Part shown: positions 26,615 through 38,207 of the stretch, in pieces
How the letters are laid out: every line of letters starts with the position of its first letter
How positions within the stretch are numbered: the stretch's first letter is position 1
Assembly (NCBI RefSeq): GCF_041146395.1
Contig: NC_090997.1
Location: 35,133,501-35,197,500 of the forward strand
Length of the DNA stretch: 64,000 bases
Source: Eulemur rufifrons
Lineage: Eukaryota > Chordata > Mammalia > Primates > Lemuridae
Direction of reading: 5' to 3'
Position numbers and translations under genes: made by a program
Notes under the pieces: model-generated
Told to the model about the DNA's origin: nothing
Database searches by the model: none
The model's input: only the letters and a program-made list of their open reading frames with translations

Positions 26615-28140
26615 AGAGGTATGTTTAAAGAATGGTATATTGTGCTAATGCTAATTGCTCTTTCAAATGGAATCCAAAATGTGTATGGCTCAAACACAAT
26701 AGTAGTCTAGCTTTTGCTCACATAACTGTTCAAGGTGGTGTTTCTGGTCAGTATGACCAGCAATTCTCTATGGAATCAATCAGTAATCAAGGCTGATAGA
26801 GGCTCTGCCATCTTTGAAACATGACTTCCAAAGAATGTAGTTGTTTCAGTCCCCATTGGCCAAGAGAAAGAAAGAGCTAGCAGGAGGAGTCCAGAGAACA
26901 CACGGCACATATGAGAAGCTCTTCCAGGCTAGGCCTGAGGGGCACACTTCCTTTTCACATTCATTGCACTGGCTGAGACTCAGTAACTCAGGAGCACAGG
27001 CCTCTCCAGGGATAACATTCCAGGACATGAATTTGGTGAAAATGTCAGTGTGCTTTCTTTTCACACTCTTCAACCATCAACTAAATTTCTATAAAATCAT
27101 GAAATTGCTAGTCTCTGAATGTTTTATTTTGTGTATTCAAAAATCAAATTGCTTTGACTAAATGTTGACTAAATGTTTTATATAGCTATGCTTTGTCTCA
27201 TGATTGACATTACAAACTTCTTTTTTAAAATCAACATTTTATCAACTCTCCATCATGATGGTATGTCTCATAATTACTAATATTGGGTCATGTGTTAATT
27301 TTCTTATGCAATATAGGCTACTAACAATTTTACTTTTCACTTTCTGCATATATTTTCATTTTTGAAAATTTTGTTAATAATTATAATTTGCTATTTATTT
27401 ATTATATAATTATGTTGACCCTAAATTCAAACTAGTCACTTAGAGTACAACAAATTTGAATTTTCTTTACTTCTCTCAGAAAATTTTGAGATATGTTAAA
27501 AATAATACTTTGTAAGAATAGCTGTCACTGTTTTAGACTAATCATTTAATATTAATATATAGTAAAAAGCAATATACATGCAAATGAAGTAAAGCATTCT
27601 TAAGTCTCACAAAAATGGAAAAAATATAAAGAAAGTCAGCCTTTGAAAGGGAGTGTGAGTCAGAAGTTCCAAACTTCCTCAAAGACTTAAAAAACAAAAC
27701 AAGAAAAAGACAAAGAAAGAAACCAGATGCACATTTGGGGCCCATCTATGGAAAGTATTATATATTTTTATAATTTTAACAAAGGTACTAGAATAATAAA
27801 ATGATCATTATGCATCAGTAGGACTCACAGTGAAAATGAAAAATTACAGAACTGATTAAGCAAGTACTTGTTCATTTTAAAACCATCAGTTGGCAATACT
27901 TTTGCAGACATCCCTCTGATCCTAATTGAATTCAATAAGGTACTCTTGCAAAGTTGCATCTTTTGCCAGATTGAGAGTAGATACCAACCTAACAGCTAGA
28001 TGTACAAACTAGGTGCCATAGTGATGATGAATTACAAGGAAAGGGTTGGCAAAAGTCCTCATATTTGAATAGGCCACTACAACTGGTAAGCTATAGCAGT
28101 CTGAAGACCACTTTGGGGGTACATTGCTGCTGGTTTCGCC
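26615..28140. other. Mostly unique AT-rich sequence
   Basis: No gene is seen. A 106-codon open frame (26841-27161, plus) and its opposite-strand partner (26846-27073) lie in a slightly GC-richer patch without splice or domain evidence. Confidence 0.4.
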
Positions 28141-28149
28141 AATCCGTCT

Positions 28150-28198
28150 CTCTATCAATCAATCTATCTATCTATCAAATATCTTTCTATCATCTATC
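28150..28198 (+). repeat. (ATCT)n microsatellite, imperfect
   Basis: Interrupted ATCT/ATCA units directly before the L1 3' end. Simple repeat. Confidence 0.85.
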
Positions 28199-28315
28199 TC
28201 AGCTTTACTGAGATATAATTTACATACATTAAAATTTACCTATTTTAAGTTCACAGTTGGCTGAATTTTGCTAGTAGTACAGAGTTGTGTAACCACCACC
28301 ACCAAAATCACCCTT

Positions 28316-28331
28316 AGAAGTTTTCTTGTGT
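28316..28331 (+). repeat. Left target-site duplication of truncated Alu
   Basis: 'agaagttttcttgtgt' is repeated exactly at 28414-28429. On the bottom strand the nick would read TTCT/AA, close to the L1 endonuclease preference TTTT/AA. Confidence 0.95.
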
Positions 28332-28413
28332 TGGCCGGGCGTGGTGGCTCACGCCTGTAATCCTAGCACTCTGGGAGGCCGAGGCGGGTGGATTGCTCAA
28401 GGTCAGAAGTTCG
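28332..28413 (+). mobile_element. 3'-truncated ('tailless') Alu insertion
   Basis: An 82-bp piece that begins at the normal Alu 5' end (ggccgggcgtggtggctcac) and stops abruptly at Alu nucleotide about 82 ('cagaagttcg'). It has no right arm and no A-tail. It differs from the full copy at 50501 at only about three positions, two of them CpG. It lies between perfect 16-bp duplications in an old L1. The next Alu bases would be 'aga', which are also the first three bases of the duplication. This points to priming at a short match inside the RNA rather than at a tail. Confidence 0.93.
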
Positions 28414-28429
28414 AGAAGTTTTCTTGTGT
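28414..28429 (+). repeat. Right target-site duplication of truncated Alu
   Basis: Exact copy of 28316-28331. The host L1 sequence continues directly after it. Confidence 0.95.
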
Positions 28430-28868
28430 ATCTCTGCAGTTGATCTGCTCCCCTGACCCTTGGCTACAGGGAACCCCTGATCTGTTTTCTGTCACGTCAA
28501 TTGTTCCTCTTCTAGATTTTTGTATAAATAGAGTTACATAGTATATAATCTTTTGAGTCCAATTTGTTTGATTTAGCATAGTGGTTTTGGTATTAATCCA
28601 CATTATTGTGAAAATAAATATTTTGTTTCTTTTATTGCTGAGTGGAATCTTATTACATGGATAGATCACAAATTGTTTATCCATTCATTTGTTGATGGGC
28701 ATTTGGATTGTTTCTAGTTTTCGGCTATTATGATAATGTTGCAATGAACATTTGTGTACATCTTTGTGTGGACATATGTTTTCATTTGTCTTGGATAAAT
28801 ATCCAGGAGTGGGATTGCTGGGTCTTATGATGAGTGTATGTAAAACTTGGTAGGGTACTGCCATACTA

Positions 28869-30149
28869 TTAGGTTATTAAGTGTAGAATGTCTGATTTCC
28901 TTAAGTCCTAAGTTTGAAAGTTAATATCTCTGATATTTCACTTTAACACTTCTTGGTTTTTGTTTTTGTTTGTGAAGGTACATCTTCAGTCTTTCAAACC
29001 CACGTTTGTCTTGTGATTATCTTTCACATTTCTTTTTAGAGCAATTTTTGTGAAACCATAGATAAGTAAAAAATTCACGTTATCTTTGAATATGAGTTCT
29101 ATCATGAAACCAATGCAGCACAGACAGCTTGAAATATCAACGAACTGGGAAGGATGTGGCTAATGAACACACAGTACCTCAATGGTTTGAGAAGTTCCAT
29201 TCTGGTGATTTTAATCTTGAAAATGAGCCATGTGGAGTGATGTGAGACCAATGTGGATAATGGTGAGCTGAAAGCTGTAGTGGAAGTGAATCCATCTCAA
29301 CCTATGTGTGAATTAGCAGCAAGGTTTGACATTACTATTCCAACAATATTGTACCATTTGAAACAAATTGTCAAGGTAAAGAAGCTGGACAGATGGGTTC
29401 TGCATGAATTAAATGAGTGTCAGAAGAGAAATCATCTCAAAGCTTCCCTTTCTTTGCTATCACAACATAAAGGCAAACCATTTCTACACCGTATTGTTAT
29501 GTGTGATGAAAAATGGATTCTTTTTGACAATCGCAAGCATTCAGCACAATGGTTGGATAAAGATGAAATGCCAAAACACAGTCCAAAACAAAATATTCAT
29601 CAAAAAAATATAATGTGTCTGTTTGGTGGTCCAGTGCTGGTATTATCCACTACAGCTTCATGAAACCTGGTCAAACGATTACAGTGGGTGACTACTGCAA
29701 CCAATTGGTTGAAATGATGAGAATGCCTGCAATTAAGCAGCCAAGATTGGTCAATAGAGACAGGCCAATTCTTTTGTAAGACAACATTCAACCACATATC
29801 ACACAAACAAAGCTACTTAAACTACAGAAGCTGGATTTGGAAACTCTCTGTCATCCACGTATTCACCAGACCTTGCACCAACTGACTAACACTTCTTCCA
29901 GGCTTTGGACCACTTCTTGCAAGGAAAAATATTTAATTCTCAATAAGTTGTAGAAAATGCCTTTTGCAATTTCATCGCCACTTGCTCTCCAGGCTTCTTT
30001 GCTGCTGGCATAAACAAGCTACCATTAAGATGGCAAAACTGTGTTGATAGTTTAGGTGCACATTTTGATTAATTGTACTGCTTCTTGTTTGAGATATAAT
30101 GAACTACACTTTTGATTTGAAATCAGACATTTTATATTTAATGACCTAA
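28869..30149 (+). mobile_element. Full-length mariner transposon (Tc1/mariner, DD34D type)
   Basis: A 1281-bp element flanked on both sides by TA (28867-28868 and 30150-30151) and inserted in old L1. Its terminal inverted repeats of about 31 bp agree at 27 positions; the left end begins 'ttaggttattaagtgtagaa', and the right end, reverse-complemented, 'ttaggtcattaaatataaaa'. The interior encodes a broken mariner transposase. These are not the ends of Hsmar1 as I know them. The readable transposase parts look closer to the Hsmar2-like group, but the subfamily is uncertain. A deleted relative lies at 53732-54023 on the other strand. Confidence 0.93.
29065..30065 (+). pseudogene. Mariner transposase pseudogene
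   Basis: A remnant of a DD34D cut-and-paste transposase of about 340 residues. The longest intact piece is 29253-29663 (136 codons). It holds the second helix-turn-helix end, the linker 'KKLDRWVLHEL' and the first catalytic Asp in 'VMCDEKWILFDNRKHSAQWL' (codon 29505-29507). The second Asp (29780-29782) follows an in-frame TAA, and the third (29884-29886) precedes a TAA. The three catalytic codons lie in three different frames. The spacing from second to third is 104 nt, one base short of the 105 expected for D34D. The gene is dead. Confidence 0.9.
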
Positions 30150-30461
30150 TATTTTCCTAAAGTGGCAGTACCATTTTCCATTCTAAAAATGTATGAGGAT
30201 TTAAATGGCTCCATATTCTCATCAACACTTGATATGACCAACATTTTTAAATTTTAGCTATTCCAGTGGATGTGTAGTAATACATCATTGTGGTTTTAAT
30301 TTGTATTTCCCTGATGGCTAGTAATGTTGAGCATCTTTTCATATGCTTATTTTACATTTGTATATAGGCTTTTGTGAATTGTCTGCTCAAATCTTTTGAC
30401 CATTTTGTAATTCAATTGTTTGTCTTCTTATAATTATGTGATATTTGTTCTTTTTATTCAT

Positions 30462-30768
<307 letters not shown>

Positions 30769-31086
30769 CTATATAAGCCCCTTGTCAGATGTATATTTTG
30801 CAAACACTTTCTCCCAGTTTGTGACTTGTCTTTTTATTTTCTTAAGTACGTCTTCCAAAGACAAAAAGATTTTAATTTTGATGTGAAAAACAATGTTTTA
30901 CAATACTTGATACTATTTTAAATTTTATTTTTAAAATTTCAAGTTCCAGTTGTTCATTACTGGTATGCAGAAATATAATTGCTTTTTGTATGTTTATCTT
31001 TATTCTGCAAACTTACTAATGAAATTATGTCTAGTAACTATGTATATTTGATCAGATATTCTACATAAATGATCATGTTTTCTGTA

Positions 31087-31101
31087 AATAAACACAATTT
31101 T
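31087..31101 (+). repeat. Left target-site duplication of L1/5S insertion
   Basis: 'aataaacacaatttt', matched with one mismatch at 31776-31790. Joining the flanks restores a continuous L1 ORF2 sequence, which supports it as the insertion site. Confidence 0.85.
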
Positions 31102-31729
31102 TTTTGTCTTTTCACACAAGTGTTTTATTACAGAAACTTTAAATATTTACAAAATAAGCAAAATAGTATAATAGACCTCTCACCAAGCCTCAACAACTAC
31201 TAATCATATGACATTTTTATTTCGTCTGTAGTTCAACCCATTCTTCTTAATGAGGTCACATGCACATACATTGAAAGACACAAATCTCAACTGTACAGTT
31301 TTGACAAATAAATACACCCACATAATCTTTAAGAACAGAATATTTCCATTATTTTCAGAAAATTCCCTCATGTTCCTTCCAAGGAAAATTTATCTTCCCC
31401 AGAGGCAACTTACTATTGTGAGTTTTCTTTTTTACCATAGGTTCATTTTGCCTGAAATCATATACTATATATTACTTTTTGTCCAGCAGTCTCACTCAGC
31501 ACAATGTTTATATCATCCAGGGTGCATGTTTCAGTAGCATTTTCTTTTGTATTGCTGAGTAATAATTCTGTTGTATGAATGCTCTATAATTTGTTCACCC
31601 ATTTTCTTATTGTTATTGATGAAAATTTGGGTTATTTCTTATTTTTGACTATACTAACTAAAGGGTCTCTGAAAATTTTTGAATTAACATATTTTGTATT
31701 ACATTTAATTTCTTTAATAGCATTTAAAT
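31102..31729 (-). mobile_element. Short 5'-truncated L1 insertion (3' UTR and ORF2 end)
   Basis: A 3' L1 fragment in reverse orientation. A T-rich start (decayed A-tail) is followed by 'agtataatagacctctcacc' (3' UTR) and 'caacactaatgtt'-like ORF2-end remnants such as 'ctgagtaataattctgttgt' near 31555. It is inserted into an older L1 with 15-bp duplications. Its 5' end is joined to a piece of 5S rRNA in opposite orientation. The 95-codon open frame at 31250-31537 is spurious. Confidence 0.8.
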
Positions 31730-31777
31730 GTCAGCCCACACCACCCTGAACACGCCCGATTCCGTCTGATCTTGGAA
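31730..31777 (+). pseudogene. 5S rRNA fragment (nt 1 to about 50)
   Basis: 'ccaccctgaacacgcccgat' followed by 'tccgtctgatcttgga' matches the 5' half of vertebrate 5S rRNA, starting at its first base (gtc at 31730). There is a 2-base deletion near nucleotide 4 and about seven substitutions. The 3' half, including the internal promoter C box, is absent, so it cannot be an active 5S gene. It lies between the 5' end of the L1 fragment and its target-site duplication, inverted relative to that L1. Confidence 0.88.
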
Positions 31778-31790
31778 TAAACACACTTTT
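31776..31790 (+). repeat. Right target-site duplication of L1/5S insertion
   Basis: 'aataaacacactttt' differs at one position from 31087-31101. Its first two bases overlap the end of the 5S match. Confidence 0.85.
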
Positions 31791-32600
31791 ATTTCTTCCT
31801 TTCCAATCTGTATTTCTTTGTTTCTTTTTTGAAAATTTTATTGCTCCAGTGCAGTGTTGAATAGAAAAGGTGAGAGAAAACATCATTGTCTTGTTCCTGA
31901 TCTTGAAGAGACATCATTCGGGCTTCACTCTTAAGTATGGTGTAATTGTAAATTTTCTTAGATGCTCTTTATCATATTGAGGAGGTTCCTGTCTATTTCT
32001 AGTTTGTTGAGAATTTTTTTTTTCTCACAAATAATGTTGGTTTTTGTCAAATGCTTTCTCTGCATCTATCGTGATGATCATATAGCTCTTCTTTTCATAT
32101 AATTAACTCATAAATGTTGAAACAATTCTGCATTTCTGGATAAAACTCAATTGGTCATGTTTTGTGTGTGTGTGTATTGCTAGATTAGATTTGCTAAAAT
32201 TTTATTAAGAATTTTTGCATTTGCATTTATGAGAAATATTTGTCTGTAGTTTTCTTTTCTTATAATATCTTTCTCTGGTTTTAATATCAGTGTAAAACTG
32301 GCCTCATAGAATAAATTAGGTTGTATTTCCTTCTCTTCAACTTTCTCAGTTGAATTGGTATTATTTCTTCCTTGAAGAGTAGTAGAATTCCTTAATGAAG
32401 CAATTTAGGTCTGAAAGCATTTTTTGTAAAAAAGATAATTGCTAACTACAAATTCAATTTATTTGACAATTATAGAGTTATTGAAGTTATACATTTTTTT
32501 CTTGAGTGAATTTGATTGTGTGTCTCTCAGGAAGTTTGTACATTGCATTTAATTGTTGAATTTATTGGCATAAAGTTGCTCATAATATTCCATTCTTATA
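31791..32600 (-). mobile_element. Continuation of the old L1, ORF2 RT region
   Basis: Resumes the L1M interrupted at 31101: 'cttgttcctgatcttgaaga', 'tgtcaaatgctttctctgca', 'ttgcatttgcatttatgaga' and 'ctggcctcatagaataaatt'. All are reverse-complement ORF2 reverse-transcriptase sequence. A (GT)n lies at 32164-32177. Non-coding by decay. Confidence 0.85.
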
Positions 32601-33510
32601 TTTTTTAATCAATTTTTTTTTAGATAATTGTAGATTCACATACAGCTGCAAGAAATAATCTCGAGAGAGCCCATATACCCTTTACCTAGCTTTCTCCAAT
32701 GGCAGCATCTTGCAAAATTATAGTACAATATTACAACGAGGGAATGGACATTGATATAATTAAGATGCAGAACATTTTCATCACCATAAGGATTTCTCTT
32801 ATTGCTCTTTTATATCAAAACCTATTCCTTCCCTTCCCTCCATCCATGACCCCTGGCAGCCACTAATCTGTTCTCTATTTCCATAATTTTGACATTTCAA
32901 GATGTCATACAAATGGAATCATATGGTATGTAATCTATTGGGATTGACTTTTTTCACTCAGCATAATTCTCTGGAGATTCACACAGATTGTTACATGTAT
33001 CAATAGGTCATTCATTTTTATTGCTAAGTAGTAGTCTTGCTTGTACCACAGTTTTTTAACCATTTATGCTAAAGGTACCTGGGTTGCTTCCAGTATTTGT
33101 CTATTATGAATAAAGCTGCTGTAAGCATTTGTGCAGAAGTTTTTGTGTAGATATCAATTTTTATTTATCTGAGATAGATTACAAGGTTATATGGTAGTTG
33201 CATGTTTAGTTTTTAAAGAGATGTCAAACTGTTTTCTAGACTGGCTGTACCATTTTACATTCCCACCAGCAATGTATGAGTGATCTAATTTCTCATCATC
33301 TTTGGCAACATTTGGTGTTGTCATTGTGTTATATTTTAGCTATTCTGATAGGCATGTAGTGATATCTCATTGTGATTTTAATTTGCATCTCCCTAATGGC
33401 TAATGATATTGAACATCTTTTCATGTGCTTATTTGCCATCTGTATGTCATCTTCAGTAAAATGTCTTTAGGTCTTTTGCCCATTTCTAATTTGATTATTT
33501 AATTATTTAA
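32601..33510 (-). mobile_element. Another L1M 3' end (3' UTR and ORF2 C-terminus)
   Basis: A fresh 3' UTR begins at about 32610 ('gataattgtagattcacata', 'caatggcagcatcttgcaaa'). It runs through 'cactcagcataattctctgg', 'ttacattcccaccagcaatg' and 'catctccctaatggctaatg' to about 33500. It is a separate L1 copy of a related subfamily, inserted in, or joined to, the older L1. Confidence 0.8.
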
Positions 33511-35285
33511 AGTGAATTTCCTATAGACAACATATGTTTGCTCATTTTTTTTTAATCCACTCTGCCAACCTCTTTTAGTTGATATACCACGACCATTTAC
33601 TTTTAATGTAATTATTCACAAGTTGGGCTGTAGTCCACCATCTTGTTTTTGGCTATTTGTTCTGTTATTCATTTCTCTGTTTTCATTTTTCTGACTTTCC
33701 AGTGGGCTACTTGAACATTTTTTAGAGTTTCATTTTTAGGTATCTGCAGTGTATTTCATTGTACCTCTTTTTGTAGCTTTCCTAGTTGTTTGTAGGTATT
33801 ACACTATGTATACACATCACTTATTGTGGTCTGCTGTATCATCATTTTTTAAGTTATAGTGAAATGTAGACACCTTATCTCCCTTTTTGTCTTTTTACTC
33901 TTTCTCATTTATAATATAATTGTATAAATATTTCCCTTACATACATTTCAACCACATCAGACAATTCAAATTGTCTATAACTGTAACTCGCCTTTACAGT
34001 TTCTAACAAGAAATTGCCTGCCATTTGAATTGTTTTTCTTTGATAGATAGGTGTTGTTTTTCTCTCCCTGATTTTGAGATTTTTCTTTGTCTTTGTTTAT
34101 TTATTATTATTTTATTTTATTATTATTATTTATTTTGCAAGTTTGAATATAATGTCGCTTTATGTGGATCTGGAAGTTTATGTTTTTTGCCAAATTTGGC
34201 AAGTTTTTAGCCACTATTTCTTTGAGAATATTGTCAGCCCCTCTCACTTTTCTTTTGTGAGACTCTAATAACATGAATGTTATTATTGTTCTATGGGTCT
34301 CTGAGACTACTTTTTCCCCCCAGTATATTTTCTCTGTTGATCAGATTGAGTAATTTGTATTGTTGCATCTTCAAGTTCACTGTCTTCACCATTCTGATGT
34401 TTAGCTGAGTTTCTCTGACTCTGCTTTGGCAGAAGTGGGAGCACCTGCTTGTTACTTCCAGGTGGTGGTAGAAGTTCACATTCCCCACTTGGCTTCTGTT
34501 TACATCTAAGGTAAGAGATCCTCCTTACTTACTGGGTGGGGTGGGAATTACGAATCCTCACAAGGTTTCCATTGATACCTCTGTGGCTGGGAGGGGTAGG
34601 AGTGCCTTGTTACCACTACTCCCCATATGACCTTCATTGACACCACAGGTGGGTTGATCTCATTACTCTTGTGCAGTACTGCAAATCCTGACTCTTTACT
34701 AGGCTTCCCTGGAAACCATCCCAGGGAGTGGGAGGAAGAGTGACTTGTTAGTGGGGCATGGAAGATGGGGGTAGAAGTGTAGGTTCTCTACTCAGCCTTC
34801 CCTGTTACCACCCTGTTGGGGGATTGGAGTTCCTTGTTATAGTCTGGAGAGGATGAAAACCTAGGCTCCCCACTCAGATTTTGCTGGCTTGGGTAAAGAT
34901 GGGGCCACCATATTTTTCTATGAGGTTTGGTTAGAGTAAAGTGCACATTGTCTAAAAATTTTCTTTGTCTTTCTATGCTGTCTATTTTCTGATCCTTTAA
35001 CTAGAGAGAGCAGGCTTTCCCTGGGACTATTGTTGTCTATGCCTGTTAGCATGTCCTGGTTTATATTGACATGTCTTCAAGGTCACTAATCTTTTATTCT
35101 TCCATTTCTATCTTTAATCCTATCCAGTGTATTTTTCTTCAAGAGGTGATGGTATCCACAAAACACTTTGGCATTAAGACTAAGACTGGTTTACAGTGGG
35201 ACCAAGTTTGGCATACTATACCATACATTACATTTATTTCAACTCTTCAGAATAATTTCATAGTCTCAGTGAAGTATTGAAAATA
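33511..35285 (-). mobile_element. L1M ORF2 start, ORF1 and 5' UTR (reverse)
   Basis: Continues upstream in L1 order on the minus strand. 'cctatagacaacatatgttt' and 'taatccactctgccaacctc' are the early ORF2 part. 34200-34400 is ORF1-like. 34420-34930 is the GC-richer L1M 5' UTR, with recurring units such as 'ccttgttaccactactcccc' and 'acttccaggtggtggtagaa'. 35060-35280 is weaker. The 1.1 kb of ORF2 expected between this and the copy ending at 32600 is missing. Confidence 0.7.
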
Positions 35286-36224
35286 TTTTTAGATCATACT
35301 TTCTCTAATTTATGGCTTTACTTCCATTTTAGAGTCAGGGTATTTGTTGTGCAATTTAAATATAAATTGTCATATCATCTTTTGGCCTTGAAAATTAAGA
35401 ACCCAGGTATGTTCTACATACATAAGCATATTTGCTTTTTGTAATAACAAATATAAAATATGAATATGCTTTTTTCATATGTGTATAAATTAAACTATGA
35501 TAAATAAAGCTAATGATTTTCTCATTCCCCAGTGCATAGAATGGTGGTACATATCATATAATAAATGAAAATATATTGACAGAGTGAATAGGAAGAAGCA
35601 TTATACAGTTTCTTAATAAATCTGCTTTTGTTTCTTCTAACTCAGTTTATATTCAGGGTCATTGTGTTGAAATTAATTATGGGTAATTGATTCCAGGCTC
35701 CTTGGGGAGAAGTGAGGTGATTGATTAATGGTGTCTTCCATGGATATATGTGTGAAGGGGGCTGATAGCATTCTGTTTATGCTGTCATCAATGAAAAATT
35801 AATATCATTTGTTTTGGCAGATACTGTGGTCACTTTCCAATAGCCATTTTTCTTTTTCATTTTGTTGGCAGAATCTGCCTTCCATAATAAAGAGTTATAA
35901 TGCCAGCTACTTAATTTCCAACCAGTCTTGCCCCTTGGGAATGTGCGTGTCTGTCAATTCTGGCCAAAAGAATCTGAGGGTCAATATCTTGGGGGTTGTG
36001 ATAAAAACATAGAGATATAAGAAGAGATCTTTTTTGTGTGTTGAATATGTGAAAATTAGATGCTTGGAGTTTCTGTAGTTTCTGTGTTATCTTGAAGGGG
36101 AGACCAAAAGAGTTGTAGACAAGATATCCCCAAGACCTAGCATTCTTGAGCAGTAAATCAGTACTATTATCATCGTCCTTCAGACCTCTGGTTGTGTGTG
36201 GGGAAAAAAAAACACTATTGTTTG
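35286..36224. other. Unique sequence, no gene seen
   Basis: AT-rich. The open frames at 35809-36012 (plus) and 35911-36240 (minus, 109 codons) overlap each other and have no recognisable domain. Confidence 0.4.
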
Positions 36225-36362
36225 GGTTATTGTTTCTCAAACTTTAATGCGAATATTAATCACCTGGGGTTCTTGCTAAAGTGAAGATTTGAATTCAGTG
36301 GTACTGGGGTAGAGCCTGAGACTCTGCATTTTTAATAAATTTTAATAAATTTTCAAGACCAA
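36225..36362 (+). mobile_element. MER5A-like hAT transposon, 3' end lost
   Basis: 'gtttctcaaactttaatgcg', 'attaatcacctggggttctt', 'ggtactggggtagagcctga' and 'gactctgcatttttaataaa' follow the MER5A order. The right end with the second inverted repeat is missing. Confidence 0.8.
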
Positions 36363-38205
36363 ACTACTAATGTGACATCACTGAAAAGTGGAATCAGGAA
36401 GAGATATGTAAAGTTTGCTTTCATGATCTGGTACCAGCAAGCTCTACCACACCACTGGCTACATAAACCATATTCCATCAATTTAAATGCCAAGGAAAGC
36501 TCTGATTCAAAAAATAATATTTTTTATTCTGATTATAAAATAACATATTTACATGGGCAATAAGCTTGAGTATAAAGAAGAAAGCAAAATAACTCATAAA
36601 CCTTTCAGATACCTTATACTTAACATTTTGGTAAATACCACTTTAATTCAGAGTTCTTAATTGTAAGCAATAGAAGCTGATTCTGATTTAATTAAGCAGT
36701 AAAGAATTTTATTAAATGAATTCTGGGTAGCTTAGAGAATTTTGGGGATGCCAGGAGAGTCAGATCTACTAAGGAAAGTCAGGGAAAATAGCCCAAACCC
36801 AGAACTCATTCTGCAGAAGGAACTCTTCTTGCTGCCACCAGATAGAATACTCTCTGTTCCCTACTTCTTTGGATAGTAGCTCTTAAGCCAAGTCTGTGAC
36901 AACAGCACAGGACTATTTAAATGTCTATGCCATAACCACAAAGGAATCTGGGGAAAAAAGTATTGGCTCCTAAATTTTGGAGGCCACTCTTGCCTCCTAC
37001 CAAGACTTAAAAGGCAGAAAATTCCCCAGATATTGGAAGGTTGTTGAGTAGTCAAAAAGAATAATACATTTTCACTGTTATATTAAAATTAAAATCATAT
37101 AAAATATAGTTATATATTTTGATTTTTAAGTTAGCACTGTATTATGAAAATTTTGTCATTAAATGTTCTTTGTGAGCATGGTTTTAATAATTGCATAATT
37201 TTCCACCATATACTACATCCCAATTATATATATTCCAGTTTTTTTTCTGAAAATTTTAATCTTTTAAAATCTCTTTAAACTCTTTTGCAACTTTTAATTT
37301 CAGTTACAAATATTTGACTTCATATCAATTGCCAAATCTGGGAATCAACTTTCTTGGTTTCTTAGTCTTAGTCTAATCTTCTATAATTTAAAAAATTTTA
37401 ACCATCTTAAATCTTTGGCATATGACTTGGAGGAGTATCTGTTTCCACGGAGGAAATACCTTTGTGGCATCTAGCATACAAATGATGCTCTAATGTCACC
37501 TTACAGGTATGCATTAGAGCTGGCCCAAGGCAAAGTTCCACTAAACTCTAGATTTTTTTTATCAAATATTGAGTAGTCTCTCTTGAATAACTCTCCATTC
37601 TTTTGGTCTTTTGTTCCTGAATAGTTGGAAGGTAATGTTTTATTTTTATTTATAATATTTCTTTAAATTATGTTCCTAGAAATTCTAGAATTTTAAGTTT
37701 ACATTCATGTGTTGTGTAAGCAGTAACCAGGTATATCTAGAAAGTTATTATGCTGGTATAAAGTGTGGTTATTGACTAATAACCAAACTGGTCTTGTTAG
37801 AGGTAAGAGATTTCAGATTATCAGTGTATCCTGCAACTCTTTCCTTTTTTCCCTTTCTTTCTTGCCTATTCATAATTTCATCCTGAAGAAAGTTAATAGC
37901 TTTTCTCTTTTAAATTTTAATATATACCTGTGTCATCTTGCTGTTAAATTCCTTCAACTGCTTACACAAAATGGCGAATGAACGGTTTGAATTAATGCTG
38001 AATGACAAGAGGAAAAACATTAGTTACTATGTGACTTCTGTTGAAGTTCAGCAAGTATATTTAACGTATATTAAGGAGTTGAATTTCTGTAAATAAATGT
38101 ATAGTTTATTCTTTCATACTGTCTTTCAATCTAAATGTCACTTTTAGGTATTTTTTATTATCTTAATAATGAAACTTTTAACAAAGTGATATATGATAAT
38201 AATTT
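36363..38205. other. Unique and unnamed old repeat sequence
   Basis: 36505-36660 resembles the AT-rich segments at 1178 and 50845 ('ctgattataaaataacatat', 'gtataaagaagaaagcaaaa'). 37150-37260 may be its continuation. 36650-36860 ('gtaaagaattttattaaatg' and 'gggtagcttagagaattttg') is a second probable old repeat. No gene is seen. Confidence 0.4.
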
Positions 38206-38207
38206 GT

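Noticed and set aside
28326..28541. 71-codon frame beginning at the truncated Alu
   Set aside because: It joins Alu and L1 antisense sequence, with no biological unit.
29253..29663. Domesticated mariner transposase gene
   Set aside because: The rest of the transposase is broken by stops and frameshifts, with catalytic residues in three frames. No fusion exon or promoter is seen.
31250..31537. 95-codon plus-strand frame next to the 5S fragment
   Set aside because: Antisense to an L1 3' UTR.
31730..31777. Active 5S rRNA gene
   Set aside because: Only about the first 50 nucleotides are present; the internal promoter's downstream part and the T-run terminator context are missing.
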